Positions 43,318-52,995 of a stretch of 64,000 nt of DNA are shown here, one piece after another (within the stretch, counting starts at the first letter, position 1; each line of letters opens with the position of its first letter). The notes below the pieces were generated by a model. It saw only the letters and a program-made list of their open reading frames with translations, did not search any database and had not been told where the DNA came from. The DNA comes from JAAYLC01 sp035654795. Lineage in GTDB: Bacteria > Bacteroidota > Bacteroidia > Flavobacteriales > Flavobacteriaceae. The translations under genes were made by a program, and so were the position numbers. The stretch spans positions 62,001-126,000 of the forward strand of contig DASRWC010000029.1 of NCBI GenBank assembly GCA_035654795.1. Reading direction: 5' to 3'.

Positions 43318-43380
43318 ATTGCTTATCCCCACAAAGCGTTTCCAAGAAAATCCTCCTCTATTCATTGATCTAATTTTTGA

Positions 43381-43412
43381 AATGGCCGTTCCCCCGGAGA
43401 AACAGCCATTTT
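43381..43412 (-). terminator. hairpin after the first T9SS cargo gene
   Basis: On the minus strand AATGGC-t-GTT pairs with AAC-g-GCCATT. It begins 16 nt after the stop codon at 43426. The T-run after it is weak. Its left arm AATGGCTGTTTC equals that of the terminator of the paralogous gene at 46044. Confidence 0.55.
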
Positions 43413-43425
43413 CTTATTTATTCTT

Positions 43426-45717
43426 TTAATTCTTTATCAGGCGTAATGACTGCTTTTCTCCTTCAAATTCCAATGTAACTATGTAGGCACCTGAGGGGAG
43501 TTGATTTTCCGGATTCACAGTTAGTTTAGCGGATGGAGTCTGCATTATTTGTTTATGAACTCTTCTGCCCGCAAGATCTGTTATCAACACTTGTACTTGT
43601 TTGCCTATAAGATGTGGTGCATGTATGAAAAAAGTATCGTCGTGAATCGGGTTCGGAAACAAACGAACTCCTTCGAAAATATGGTCTGTAATGCTCAAAG
43701 ATGATTCAGTTCTAATTAAAAACCGATCAGTTGCCCGGCTCTCTTCATTGTTGTCGATGACAAAATTGTAGAAATTCTCACCGGAAGCCAAAAGCATCGA
43801 AGCACCGGTATAAATGTCGTCTAAATATAAATCAACTCCTTGCAGCCCATCCATATTAATTTTAAGGACGTACTCACTTTCGGTATATCCTGAAGTATGG
43901 AATCTATATATCTCTGCGGGAACAGGCATCTCTCGTTTTTCTATACTGAGATAAGTAGCGTTATTATCTATTGCCAGATTTTCTTCAAAATTCATCGGTT
44001 TTATGGCATCTAGCTGATTGATATCATTACCGTACCCTTCGCCAAACAATAATAGAAACCCGTCATGAGGTCGCTCTCCGGCTTCCATATTCCGGCGGGT
44101 ATAGAGAAGGACGTTAATCGAATTCTCAATTTCGAAGGCGTTTCCGCTTGCATTTGTTGTTGCGTGGTTTCCCGGAGCCTTGGCTGACTCGGTGAAAATC
44201 ACAAATGAAGAACCGGGAGTATCGGTAGCAAACTGAGCGGCCTGACCGGCTTGAAGGAAATGGTTTGCCGGAGAACCTTGCCCGTTTGTTCCTTGAGGCA
44301 GCATAACCGTTACATATCCTCCTTGTGCACCATTGCTCGGATCATAAATATAGTAATGATTCGGATTGATATTTACCGAATTGGAGAAAAGCGTGTTAAC
44401 GTTTACAGCACTTTGATAAGGGTTTCCGAACATAGCAAAGGTACCGGTGGTTGTGGTGTAAAATTCTTCTAACTTATCTCCTATATGCAAAATACCTTTA
44501 GCCCTTAGAGTAGTATGGCCTTCGGAGGTATTGCTATCCAGATTAATACTTCTGTCTCCTCGAATATACATCAGATAAGAATCACCGGCAGCAAGGGTTT
44601 TTGTATTGGTATTGGCAATGGGCACAAACTGTTGCGCGGCAATATCAACAGTCCACATGGAAGAATTTCCTGTCTGTGTGGCGTCAAATCCGTTTGTTCC
44701 GTCCACTGTTGTTCCTGTTATATGGGTGCCATATCCCGGCGCCGGATTATCAGATCGGTTTGTAGCATCCTCTTGCCAGTTTTGTCTGATAGACGTGGAA
44801 GTATAAACAGGAGAAGAAACCATTCTGTAGGCTCTTCTACTTTGGAAATAGCGTTCCACTGTAGCTAATCCTGTTATGGTTGAAGAGGGTCCAACTGTTC
44901 CCAGCTCTCCATTTTTAGTTGCTGTACTTTTGAAGGTCAGATTCCCTTCAATATTCATATCACCGTGAAGATTGAGCACATCTTCCACATCAAGACTTGC
45001 ATTTGCAAGAATATCCAATCGGTTTACAGTGGTTTCTGCCGGGAAACTTGTGGTTCCGTTTATTATAAAAACGTTATCAGCAGAAGAAGCTATTCCGCTG
45101 GGATGTGAGGGCTCCCAGGTATTATTCTGATAAATAAAGGTATTTGGTTTTAATGCGAAACGAATGGAAAACCTGTTGGATGCACGACTGGGGTGGCCGG
45201 TTTGATTCACCACATTAAAGGGAACAACGGAATTCTGAGTAACCAGGGAGCTTGTTCCGGTGTAGGCATCGTCAATATAGATATCTACCATTTCGAGTCC
45301 ATCTAACAATATCTTGAGAGCATATGCTGTGCTTCTGTAATTATCAGAATACAACTCCAACTGTTCGCCGGGAAGGGGAAGTTTTCGATATTCGATACTC
45401 AGGAGTCTTTCTCCTAATTTCCGTCCCAAGTTTTCATTAAAATTCCTGGGTTTAAGAGCATCCATTATATCATACCCGTTGTTGTAGTTATCTCCAAAAT
45501 GAATGAGAACTCCATCATGCGGACTTCCGTTGTTATTCAAATTAGCTATGGTATATAACCGAACTACCAGGGCATTGGGTCCGTATTGATAAGGTGGATT
45601 TTCCGGGTGTTGCGAAATATTTTCCGAAAGATCTTGGAATACAGCCTCGCCATTTCCCGAAGAGAAACTAATAAAGCCGGATAAAATAAACAGAAGTAAA
45701 AGTAATTTATGTCTCAC
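43426..45717 (-). CDS. T9SS-sorted surface protein with internally duplicated module
   Basis: 763 residues, signal peptide (MRHKLLLLLFILSGFISFSS), and a C-terminal type A T9SS signal (VRLFPNPIHDDTFFIHAPHL to LRLIKN). A module of about 140 residues occurs twice, near residues 55-200 and 565-705, sharing PHDG, LSIE-x-R, LDG and YTGTSSL/YTGASML patterns. Between the copies is a beta-helix-like and structural part (NVHGDLNIEG-type repeats) with GNPYQSAVNVNTLFSN. The middle and C-terminal parts match the neighbour at 46044-48371. Secreted through T9SS, function unknown; adhesin or surface structural protein is possible. Confidence 0.82.
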   Translation of the reverse strand: MRHKLLLLLFILSGFISFSSGNGEAVFQDLSENISQHPENPPYQYGPNALVVRLYTIANLNNNGSPHDGVLIHFGDNYNNGYDIMDALKPRNFNENLGRKLGERLLSIEYRKLPLPGEQLELYSDNYRSTAYALKILLDGLEMVDIYIDDAYTGTSSLVTQNSVVPFNVVNQTGHPSRASNRFSIRFALKPNTFIYQNNTWEPSHPSGIASSADNVFIINGTTSFPAETTVNRLDILANASLDVEDVLNLHGDMNIEGNLTFKSTATKNGELGTVGPSSTITGLATVERYFQSRRAYRMVSSPVYTSTSIRQNWQEDATNRSDNPAPGYGTHITGTTVDGTNGFDATQTGNSSMWTVDIAAQQFVPIANTNTKTLAAGDSYLMYIRGDRSINLDSNTSEGHTTLRAKGILHIGDKLEEFYTTTTGTFAMFGNPYQSAVNVNTLFSNSVNINPNHYYIYDPSNGAQGGYVTVMLPQGTNGQGSPANHFLQAGQAAQFATDTPGSSFVIFTESAKAPGNHATTNASGNAFEIENSINVLLYTRRNMEAGERPHDGFLLLFGEGYGNDINQLDAIKPMNFEENLAIDNNATYLSIEKREMPVPAEIYRFHTSGYTESEYVLKINMDGLQGVDLYLDDIYTGASMLLASGENFYNFVIDNNEESRATDRFLIRTESSLSITDHIFEGVRLFPNPIHDDTFFIHAPHLIGKQVQVLITDLAGRRVHKQIMQTPSAKLTVNPENQLPSGAYIVTLEFEGEKQSLRLIKN

Positions 45718-45749
45718 TTGGAAAGTTTTTTAGGTGAAAAAGAATCAAT

Positions 45750-45757
45750 CAAATGTA
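45750..45757 (-). promoter_or_regulatory. candidate -7 box for the first T9SS cargo gene
   Basis: TACATTTG on the minus strand, exact TAnnTTTG match, 32 nt upstream of the ATG at 45717. Confidence 0.4.
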
Positions 45758-45987
45758 CATTTTATTTCTATTGGAAATCACATTTGTTTCCCATAATGCT
45801 ATTTTTCAAATTTTTCATTTCGGAGGTATTCCGAAATTTTTGGATGTAAAAAAATCACTTTCCTATCAAACTTCTAAAATTGTATTCAACTGATGCTTAT
45901 GCGGTTGCTAAGGATCTATAGTATAAGTGATACCTACTTTCTTTTCTTAAATCAAAATTATGGCACTCTTCATATAAAAACATCTCC

Positions 45988-46028
45988 AAAAAAAAAATGA
46001 CTGTCTCTTTCGAAACAGCCATTTTTTG
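45988..46028 (-). terminator. rho-independent terminator of the second T9SS cargo gene
   Basis: On the minus strand AATGGCTGTTTC pairs (with G-T pairs) with GAGACAGTCATT around a 4-base loop, followed by nine T. It begins about 20 nt after the stop codon at 46044. Confidence 0.8.
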
Positions 46029-46043
46029 TCCAGTTTCTATTAA

Positions 46044-48371
46044 TTATTTTTTAATTAATTTGAATGTTTGTATTTCATCGGCAAATTTCAATGTTACCAC
46101 ATAGATTCCCGCTGTGAGAGAATCAGCTGCATCCACAGTAATTTTATCAGATAAAGAAACTTGGGTGTCGTTATACACCATACGTCCTGCCATATCTGCA
46201 ATACTTAAAGCAACTTGTTGCCCGTTTAATTGTGGGGCGTGAATGTAGAATGTTCCGTCAATTGTAGGGTTCGGGAACAAGCGAATTCCTGCCAGCGTGT
46301 TATCAGTTACCCCAAGGCGTGCTTCCACACGAATGGTGAAACGGTCTGTAGCTCTACTTGCCTCATCTGCTACTTCAAAAGAATATGCAGATTCTCCTTG
46401 TGTAAGCAATGTGCTTGTTCCGGTGTAGGCATCATCAAGGTAAAGAACGGTATCTTCTAGTCCGTCAACCTGCAGTTTTAAGGTATAATTGGAATAAGTA
46501 TATCCGTCACTATAAATTTGGAAAACTTCAGACGCAACCGGCAATTCTCTGCGTTCCAAGCTGAAATACCTTCCTTCCAGCTCAATTCCTAAATTTTCTC
46601 TGAAACCCATTGGTTTTGGTGCATCCATAAGCGTGATGGCATTGTCATATTGATCATCAAACATCATCACAAACCCATCGTGCGGACGACCTCCGTTATT
46701 GAAGTTTTCTGAAGAAAACAATTGTACGTTTATCATATTGGCTTCAGCAAAACCATTTCCTGTAGCATTTGTACTATTATTATTACCCGGTGCTTTTGTT
46801 CCCGGAGTAAAAGTTAATGATGAAGGTCCGGCTGCGGCAGTTGCAAATTGTGCGGCCTGGCCGGGTTGTAAAAATTGATTGGCAGTAGAACCAATTCCGT
46901 TATCTCCTCCCGGTAGAGCTACTGTTACGTAATTTCCATAGTCTCCTACACTTGGATCGTAAATGTAATAGATGTTTTGGTTTACATTGGTGGCTCCTGC
47001 AAATAGATCATTGACATTAACTGTGCTCTGGTAAGGGTTTCCAAACATTGCAAAATCGCCGTCGGCACTCGTATTGAAGTTTTGAGTTTGGACACCTACA
47101 AACAATTCTCCTTTTGCTCTAAGGGTTGTTGCCGTAGAGCCGGGGTTTGGATTGTCTAAATCTACAGAACGATCACCACGGATAAACATCAGGTATGGAT
47201 TTCCGGCAGTTAATGTATTTACACTTGTATTTGTAATTGGAGCAAAAACTTGGTTATCCAAATCTACCAGCCACATGGAAGGATTTCCGGTTTGAGTCCC
47301 GTCAAAACCGTCAAATTGGTCGGTTGTGGAACCTGTGATGTGGGTTCCGTATCCCGGATTCGGATTGTGTGTTTTGCTATTTGCATCTTCTTGCCAGTTT
47401 ACGTGGATGGAGGTAGTTGTAGTAACGGCTGGAGAGACCATTCTGTAAGAACGTCTATTCTGCATGTATCGCTCTACAGTAGCTTCTCCGGCAATAGTAG
47501 AAGTAGGTGAAACAAGACCCAATTGCCCCGTACCTGTAGCCGTACTTTTAAATACCACATCTCCATTCATGGTAAGGTTTCCGTGAACGTTAAGAACATC
47601 GGTAATGTTTAAGGTAGCATTTTCCAGAACAGTAAGATTGTTAACATTCACCTCTCCGTCCAAGGTTACCGCGCCGTCTATGATGGCAATATTGTCATCG
47701 GCAGTAACTGTACCTGTTGGGTCTGAAGGACTCCAAGCACCGTTTTCATAGGTGTAAGTGGTGGGACCTTCTTCTATGATTTTGTACAAGTAAATAGATT
47801 GTTGACCGCTTGAATAGCACGAAAAAAGATTAGCTGAAGAATTATATCGCATCAAGTTTTTCACTGCGGTTCCTTTGGATGTTATTACTGCATTTCCCCC
47901 AGTTCCAAAAGTAATTGACCATTCCGAGTCCAGGTCAAAATTCGAGGGTCGAGTTCTTAGATAATTTTTATCGCTTGATCCACTCGCTGCATACAAAAAA
48001 CCGTTATTGACAGCATCAAATAATGTCCAATGTTGATTTCCTTGGCCAAGAGTTATTGCGAAGGGCATGCCGGTATCCTCGTTGGTTTCCGCAAGGGGTG
48101 TGGAGATTTTCATAACTCCTGCCTCTGCTGCTATTGTAATAACTGCCGGACCCCGATTGTTTCCTCTTTGCTCACTTATTGCTGCCGCACTTCCTGCAAT
48201 ATTTTTATTTACAATCAAGTAAGTCTTCCCCGCCTCCAGTTCTGCCTCAGAGGTCACGAGTTTAAAACTCGTTTGCCCCCACGAGGTGCCAACCAAAAGA
48301 AGCATAATCATCAACCAAAAGAAACTCATAAACTCTGAGCCTGTTGATTTTATTAAAGTAATTCTTTTCAT
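46044..48371 (-). CDS. T9SS-sorted surface protein, paralogue with different N-terminus
   Basis: 775 residues. A signal sequence (MSFFWLMIMLLLVGTSWGQT) begins at the second Met. Residues 40-200 are a domain absent from the neighbour: EAGKTYLIVNKNIAGSAAAI, then FLYAASGSSDKNYLRTRPSN and FSCYSSGQQSIYLYKI, a pattern seen in Bacteroidota exported nucleases and surface proteins. From about residue 205 on it parallels the 43426 gene: NVNNLTVLENATLNITDVLN, MVSPAVTTTTSIHVNWQEDA, GNPYQSTVNVNDLFAG, one PHDG/YTGTSTL module and a type A T9SS signal (IRLFPNPTIDGTFYIHAPQL). Confidence 0.82.
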   Translation of the reverse strand: MKRITLIKSTGSEFMSFFWLMIMLLLVGTSWGQTSFKLVTSEAELEAGKTYLIVNKNIAGSAAAISEQRGNNRGPAVITIAAEAGVMKISTPLAETNEDTGMPFAITLGQGNQHWTLFDAVNNGFLYAASGSSDKNYLRTRPSNFDLDSEWSITFGTGGNAVITSKGTAVKNLMRYNSSANLFSCYSSGQQSIYLYKIIEEGPTTYTYENGAWSPSDPTGTVTADDNIAIIDGAVTLDGEVNVNNLTVLENATLNITDVLNVHGNLTMNGDVVFKSTATGTGQLGLVSPTSTIAGEATVERYMQNRRSYRMVSPAVTTTTSIHVNWQEDANSKTHNPNPGYGTHITGSTTDQFDGFDGTQTGNPSMWLVDLDNQVFAPITNTSVNTLTAGNPYLMFIRGDRSVDLDNPNPGSTATTLRAKGELFVGVQTQNFNTSADGDFAMFGNPYQSTVNVNDLFAGATNVNQNIYYIYDPSVGDYGNYVTVALPGGDNGIGSTANQFLQPGQAAQFATAAAGPSSLTFTPGTKAPGNNNSTNATGNGFAEANMINVQLFSSENFNNGGRPHDGFVMMFDDQYDNAITLMDAPKPMGFRENLGIELEGRYFSLERRELPVASEVFQIYSDGYTYSNYTLKLQVDGLEDTVLYLDDAYTGTSTLLTQGESAYSFEVADEASRATDRFTIRVEARLGVTDNTLAGIRLFPNPTIDGTFYIHAPQLNGQQVALSIADMAGRMVYNDTQVSLSDKITVDAADSLTAGIYVVTLKFADEIQTFKLIKK

Positions 48372-48395
48372 AAAATGATTTTTTAATTAATAATT

Positions 48396-48403
48396 CAAAT
48401 TTA
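48396..48403 (-). promoter_or_regulatory. candidate -7 box for the second T9SS cargo gene
   Basis: TAAATTTG on the minus strand, exact TAnnTTTG match, 24 nt upstream of the ATG at 48371. Confidence 0.4.
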
Positions 48404-48608
48404 ATTCTTAAAAACCACTAAAAACATAATGAGTAGATATTTAACAATTTTTATAGAAAGAGATAATTTAACTATAACAATTCTTAACAGGCACTCCCAT
48501 TATTTTAGTGAGGAACCACATGAGGAATTCATTGATAGCACTTTCATCTTGAAATCAGAAGATCAGTTACAGAGTTTTTAATTCGTGCTACACGCTCAAG
48601 GTTAGCAT

Positions 48609-48651
48609 CAAAAAAAACGCCTCAATTTCGGTTTAAAATGAAGCGTCTTTA
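48609..48651 (-). terminator. terminator of the act/cox operon
   Basis: On the minus strand GACGC-t-TCA-t-TTT pairs with AAA-t-TGA-g-GCG around a short loop, followed by eight T. It begins about 17 nt after the ctaD stop codon. Confidence 0.75.
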
Positions 48652-48667
48652 TTGAATTTATTTCTGT

Positions 48668-50491
48668 TTAGTGATTTAATTCATCTTCATTTGTCTGAAG
48701 AGGCACGGTTTGAGGTACAAAGTCTTGTCCCGGAATAACATAATCCGTTCCTTCCTTATTAAGTTTACTATAATCGTAAGCCCATCTATAAACAGTTGGT
48801 AACGGACCATCCCAGTTTCCGTGAATTGGTTTAATATCCGTTGTCCATTCCAAGGTTGTGGCATTCCAGGGATTCTGAGGTCCTACTTTTCCGAAGAACA
48901 TGGAGTGGAAGAAGTTATACACGAAAATTAACTGCGCACCCACTGTAATGATTGCAAATACGGTCATTACCACGTTAATATCTGCTAAGTCATCAAAGTA
49001 AGGGAAGTTGCTGTTTGTATAATATCGTCTGGGCAATCCTGCGAGTCCTACGAAGTGCATCGGGAAGAAAATTCCATAAGCACCTATAGCTGTGATCCAG
49101 AAATGGATATAACCCAGTTGTTTATTCATCAGTCTTCCCGAGAACATTTTAGGGAACCAATGATACACACCCGCAATAAAACCATAGGCAGCCGACACAC
49201 CCATTACCAAGTGGAAGTGAGCAACCACAAAGTATGTATCGTGAACGTTAATATCAAGCGCACTGTCTCCTACAATTAGTCCGGTAAGTCCTCCAGTAAT
49301 GAAGGTAGAAACAAAACCGATAGACCAAAGCATGGCTACGTTCATCTGCAGATTTCCGCGCCAAATGGTTGTAATCCAATTGAATGATTTAACGGCCGAA
49401 GGAATAGCAATTAAAAGGGTTGTAAATGTAAATACCGATCCGAGGAAAGGATTCATTCCTGACACAAACATGTGGTGTCCCCAAACGAGGGTGGACAAGA
49501 ACGCAATGGCCAATAGAGATGCCACCATCGCTCGATAACCAAATATTGGTTTTCGGGAGTTTGTAGCAAGAATTTCAGATACGATACCCATTGCCGGCAG
49601 AATTACGATATAAACTTCCGGGTGTCCGAGGAACCAGAAAAGGTGTTCAAACAACACAGGAGATCCTCCTTGATGGTGGAGTACCTCGCCGGCAATATAA
49701 ATATCCGACAAGAAGAAAGAAGTTCCGAAACTTCTATCCATAATAAGCATCAGCGCTGCTGAGAATAGTACAGGAAACGAAACCAAACCAACAATGGCAG
49801 TAACAAGGAAAGCCCATACCGTAAGTGGCAGTCGAGTCATTGACATTCCTTTGGTTCTCAGGTTTAGTACGGTAACAATAAAGTTTAAGGAACCCAATAG
49901 CGAAGAGGCAATAAAGATGGCAATAGAAATGAGCCAGAGGGTCATACCTGTTCCAGATCCCGGAATTGCTTGTGGTAGCGCGCTAAGGGGAGGATAAATT
50001 GTCCATCCGGCCGAAGCAGGTCCGGTTTCCACAAATAACGAGATCAGCATAAGCATGCTAGAGATAAAAAACAACCAATAGGACACCATGTTCAAGAATC
50101 CTGATGCCATATCTCTTGCTCCAATCTGCAATGGAATTAATAAGTTACTGAAAGTACCGCTTAGCCCCGCCGTAAGAACAAAGAACACCATGATGGTTCC
50201 GTGTATGGTAACCAGGGCTAGATACATATTAGGATCCATTACTCCGTCAGTGGACCATTTCCCGAGAAATATATCGTAAATTGTAAAATGATGATCAGGC
50301 CAAGCGAGCTGAAGTCTGAACAAAACAGACATAAAGAGACCAATAGCTCCCATGAAAAGACCGGTGATCATATATTGTTTAGAAATGATCTTATGATCTT
50401 TGCTAAAAATATATTTTGTAATAAAAGTCTCTTTATGGTGCTCTAAATCCTCTTGATGTTCGTCATAAGGGTGAACTACTTGTGCTGACAT
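48668..50491 (-). CDS. ctaD: cytochrome c oxidase subunit I
   Basis: Catalytic subunit of the haem-copper oxidase that reduces oxygen to water and pumps protons, inner membrane. 607 residues with about 12 transmembrane segments. Visible motifs: the CuB/tyrosine cross-link region FLGHPEVYIVILPAMGIVSE, VWGHHMFVSGMNP, the haem region HDTYFVVAHFHLVMG. HPEVY marks the A-type oxidases. N-terminal 30 residues are soluble and basic. Last gene of the ACIII-oxidase operon, 26 bp after coxB. Subunits III/IV are not in this window. Confidence 0.96.
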   Translation of the reverse strand: MSAQVVHPYDEHQEDLEHHKETFITKYIFSKDHKIISKQYMITGLFMGAIGLFMSVLFRLQLAWPDHHFTIYDIFLGKWSTDGVMDPNMYLALVTIHGTIMVFFVLTAGLSGTFSNLLIPLQIGARDMASGFLNMVSYWLFFISSMLMLISLFVETGPASAGWTIYPPLSALPQAIPGSGTGMTLWLISIAIFIASSLLGSLNFIVTVLNLRTKGMSMTRLPLTVWAFLVTAIVGLVSFPVLFSAALMLIMDRSFGTSFFLSDIYIAGEVLHHQGGSPVLFEHLFWFLGHPEVYIVILPAMGIVSEILATNSRKPIFGYRAMVASLLAIAFLSTLVWGHHMFVSGMNPFLGSVFTFTTLLIAIPSAVKSFNWITTIWRGNLQMNVAMLWSIGFVSTFITGGLTGLIVGDSALDINVHDTYFVVAHFHLVMGVSAAYGFIAGVYHWFPKMFSGRLMNKQLGYIHFWITAIGAYGIFFPMHFVGLAGLPRRYYTNSNFPYFDDLADINVVMTVFAIITVGAQLIFVYNFFHSMFFGKVGPQNPWNATTLEWTTDIKPIHGNWDGPLPTVYRWAYDYSKLNKEGTDYVIPGQDFVPQTVPLQTNEDELNH

Positions 50492-50517
50492 ATCTTAATG
50501 CTAAATTAATTCTGTTC

Positions 50518-51579
50518 TTATTTATTTAACTGTTCGGCCAAAGTGGGCTGTTCTGCCAACCAAGACCTAAAATCCTCTTCCGATTCAACTACAATTTTCA
50601 TCTGCATATTATAGTGGCTTACACCGCAAATTTTATTACAGAGAAGTAAATAGTCGAATTCATAAGGCTCAAGTGCGTCGTCACCTGCAGCAATAAGTTT
50701 CTCACTCTCTTTTCGACGAATTTCATTGATATTTTTTACCTTTTCAATGATATGTTCTGTCTGACGCATTTCCTCAGTAGTTACTGTAGGTGTAAAGGCA
50801 AATTGTGTAATCATTCCCGGCACACAGTTCATTTGTGCTCTAAAATGAGGCATGTAAGCAGAGTGCAATACATCCTGTGACCTAATTTTGAAGAGCACTT
50901 TTCTATCCACGGGCAGGTGAATTTCTGATACTACTTTATCGTCTTGCCCGTTTGGATCTGCGGGATCAACTCCCAGCACGTTCGGCCCGTCAATTAACCG
51001 TACGTTTGCTTCTCCCAGCGTATTATCATCTCCGGCATATCTTGCTCTCCATCCAAATTGATAAGCATAGAGTTCAACAATCAGAGGATCATCATCTTTA
51101 TGGACGTTCATAATGTCTGTCCAGGTAAACAAGCCGTAAATAATCAATCCTGCAAGTGTAATTACCGGAATAATTGTCCAGATAAATTCCAGTTTATCGT
51201 TATCTGCATAGAACGTTGCTCTTTTCTTTTTATTTCCGCGGTAAACGAATGCAAACCAGTGTAATAAAGCCTGTGTTAGGATACCCACGATGAAAATAAG
51301 GATCATCGTGATGAGCATTAGGTTATCAATTTTGGCCCCGTGCTCTGATCCGGATTTTGGGAGGAGCGTTCCATACCACAAATAAAAACAAACGATTGTA
51401 AGTATGTAAATAAATGCTAAGAACCCGAGCATTAAATACCCTTGCGTATTGTTATCATTATCTGAGGCGATATCATTATAACCGATTGGTTTGATTCTTG
51501 CCAGTTGAAAAATTCTTTTCATCTGCCACACAGATACTCCAAACAACAGGATAACGAGAATTACTAAAAATGCAGTCAT
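50518..51579 (-). CDS. coxB: cytochrome c oxidase subunit II (CuA)
   Basis: Accepts electrons from cytochrome c or ACIII through a CuA centre. 353 residues: four hydrophobic helices in the first 165 residues (one more pair than the two of most CoxB) and a periplasmic cupredoxin domain. CuA ligands are complete: CNKICGVSHYNM (Cys-x3-Cys-x3-His-x2-Met) and an upstream His in SQDVLHSAYMPHF. No cytochrome c domain is fused. Sits 30 bp after actF and 26 bp before ctaD. Confidence 0.95.
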   Translation of the reverse strand: MTAFLVILVILLFGVSVWQMKRIFQLARIKPIGYNDIASDNDNNTQGYLMLGFLAFIYILTIVCFYLWYGTLLPKSGSEHGAKIDNLMLITMILIFIVGILTQALLHWFAFVYRGNKKKRATFYADNDKLEFIWTIIPVITLAGLIIYGLFTWTDIMNVHKDDDPLIVELYAYQFGWRARYAGDDNTLGEANVRLIDGPNVLGVDPADPNGQDDKVVSEIHLPVDRKVLFKIRSQDVLHSAYMPHFRAQMNCVPGMITQFAFTPTVTTEEMRQTEHIIEKVKNINEIRRKESEKLIAAGDDALEPYEFDYLLLCNKICGVSHYNMQMKIVVESEEDFRSWLAEQPTLAEQLNK

Positions 51580-51609
51580 CTTTTAATTTCTTCTGTTTTT
51601 ACTAATTGA

Positions 51610-52980
51610 CTAAAAATGGTAGTTTTTACTTTCTTTAATAAACGGATCATTGCCCGGGTCGAGAGATGTTTTTCCTAAAGCAGTTCCTATTATCAGAATG
51701 AATAAACCAAGGAAGAATAAAATACCGCTAATTTCGGGAATTCCGAAATGCCAGTTCGCTCCAACTGTTGAAGGCATCACCAGCAAATACACATCAATAT
51801 AATGCCCTACAAGCAAAAGGATACCGGTTATTACAACAAACCAAGGGATTCTTTTGAAATCGCTACTCATTAAAATTAAGATCGGGAAAACAAAGTTAAG
51901 GATTAGCATTCCGAAAAACAATAAACCATACTCTTGAATTCTAATAACGAAGTAAGTTACCTCTTCCGGAATATTGGCATACCATATCAACATAAACTGC
52001 CCGAACCACAAGTAGGTCCAGAATATACTGAATGCGAATATGTATTTCGCTAAATCATGTAGGTGTTTATCACTGACAAATGGAACGAGTCCCAGGTTTC
52101 GCAAGTAAATTGTCACCAACGCAAGAACTGTAATTCCGGAAACAAACATGGTTGCGAAAACGTACCAAGGGAATAGCGTACTATGCCAGTGTGGTGTCAT
52201 AGTCATAAACCAGTCCGTTGCCATAAAGGCTTCCGTTACAATAAAGAAAGCAAGGAAAATAACCGCAGCTTTAAAATTCTTTCTGTATAAGTTATAGTTA
52301 TTGGCAGTTGCTTGTTCTAATGAATTCCTTCTTGCTACAAAGCGGTATAGATTCCATCCCGCGACATAGATAATGGCACGAATAAGAAAGAAAGGGAAGT
52401 TTAAGTATCCTGATTTATGGATCAAGTATTTGTCATTAGCCACAAGTTCTTTATTCATCCAAGGGAAGAAATTGGTACCCGCCAGTGCGACTATAATTAG
52501 TACGATAATGGATCCCGGAAGAAGGTAGGCAGTTATTCCCTCCATAATTCTATAAAGTCCCGGAGACCATCCCGCTTTGGAAGCATATTGTATTGCATAA
52601 AAAACAAGGACAGCCAAAGCAAGCATCATAAAGAAGAACGCTGCCACAAAGGTAGCTGACCATGGCCGAGCTTTCATTTGGTGCAACACGTGTTCTGCAT
52701 GTGAATTTGCTCCGTGTGCCATATCTCCGTGATCTTGCGAGCTTGCCATTGCTTTTTCTGCGTAACCTTCCTCTCCTCTGGCGCGATCCACAAAGTTTGC
52801 CGCATTACTTTTTTCGGCTGTGGCTTGATGCGCCTGTTGTTCCGCCAAGACGTGTTCAATATCATTTACAGTCTTGGGAACAGTAAGAAAACCGTAGACA
52901 ATCCCCACCAACCCAACTACTACAAGAATAATTGAAAACAGTTTTAATTTACCCGGTAATGTATACATTTTATTAGCCAT
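51610..52980 (-). CDS. actF: Alternative Complex III subunit ActF
   Basis: Integral membrane NrfD/PsrC-type subunit, 456 residues with about ten helices; ActF is the second quinone-site subunit of Alternative Complex III and pairs with ActC. The first 20-40 residues form a helix, then a soluble loop rich in A/E/H (QAHQATAEKSNAANF and a His-rich stretch HGDMAHGANSHAEHVLHQMK), then the membrane core (AVIFLAFFIVTEAFMATDWF). Gene order actE-actF-coxB is that of Bacteroidota ACIII operons, with 15 bp to actE and 30 bp to coxB. Confidence 0.93.
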   Translation of the reverse strand: MANKMYTLPGKLKLFSIILVVVGLVGIVYGFLTVPKTVNDIEHVLAEQQAHQATAEKSNAANFVDRARGEEGYAEKAMASSQDHGDMAHGANSHAEHVLHQMKARPWSATFVAAFFFMMLALAVLVFYAIQYASKAGWSPGLYRIMEGITAYLLPGSIIVLIIVALAGTNFFPWMNKELVANDKYLIHKSGYLNFPFFLIRAIIYVAGWNLYRFVARRNSLEQATANNYNLYRKNFKAAVIFLAFFIVTEAFMATDWFMTMTPHWHSTLFPWYVFATMFVSGITVLALVTIYLRNLGLVPFVSDKHLHDLAKYIFAFSIFWTYLWFGQFMLIWYANIPEEVTYFVIRIQEYGLLFFGMLILNFVFPILILMSSDFKRIPWFVVITGILLLVGHYIDVYLLVMPSTVGANWHFGIPEISGILFFLGLFILIIGTALGKTSLDPGNDPFIKESKNYHF

Positions 52981-52995
52981 TCTCTTTTAGATTCT

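Larger units (their letters stand above)
45718..46043. other. intergenic region between T9SS paralogues
   Basis: 326 bp without a gene. It holds the downstream gene's promoter box (45750-45757), the upstream gene's terminator (45988-46028) and otherwise A/T-rich DNA. Confidence 0.7.

Noticed and set aside
43145..43345. 66-residue open frame overlapping the small membrane protein
   Set aside because: Different frame, no hydrophobic pattern; only its TTG start has a GGAGG in front, which is not enough.
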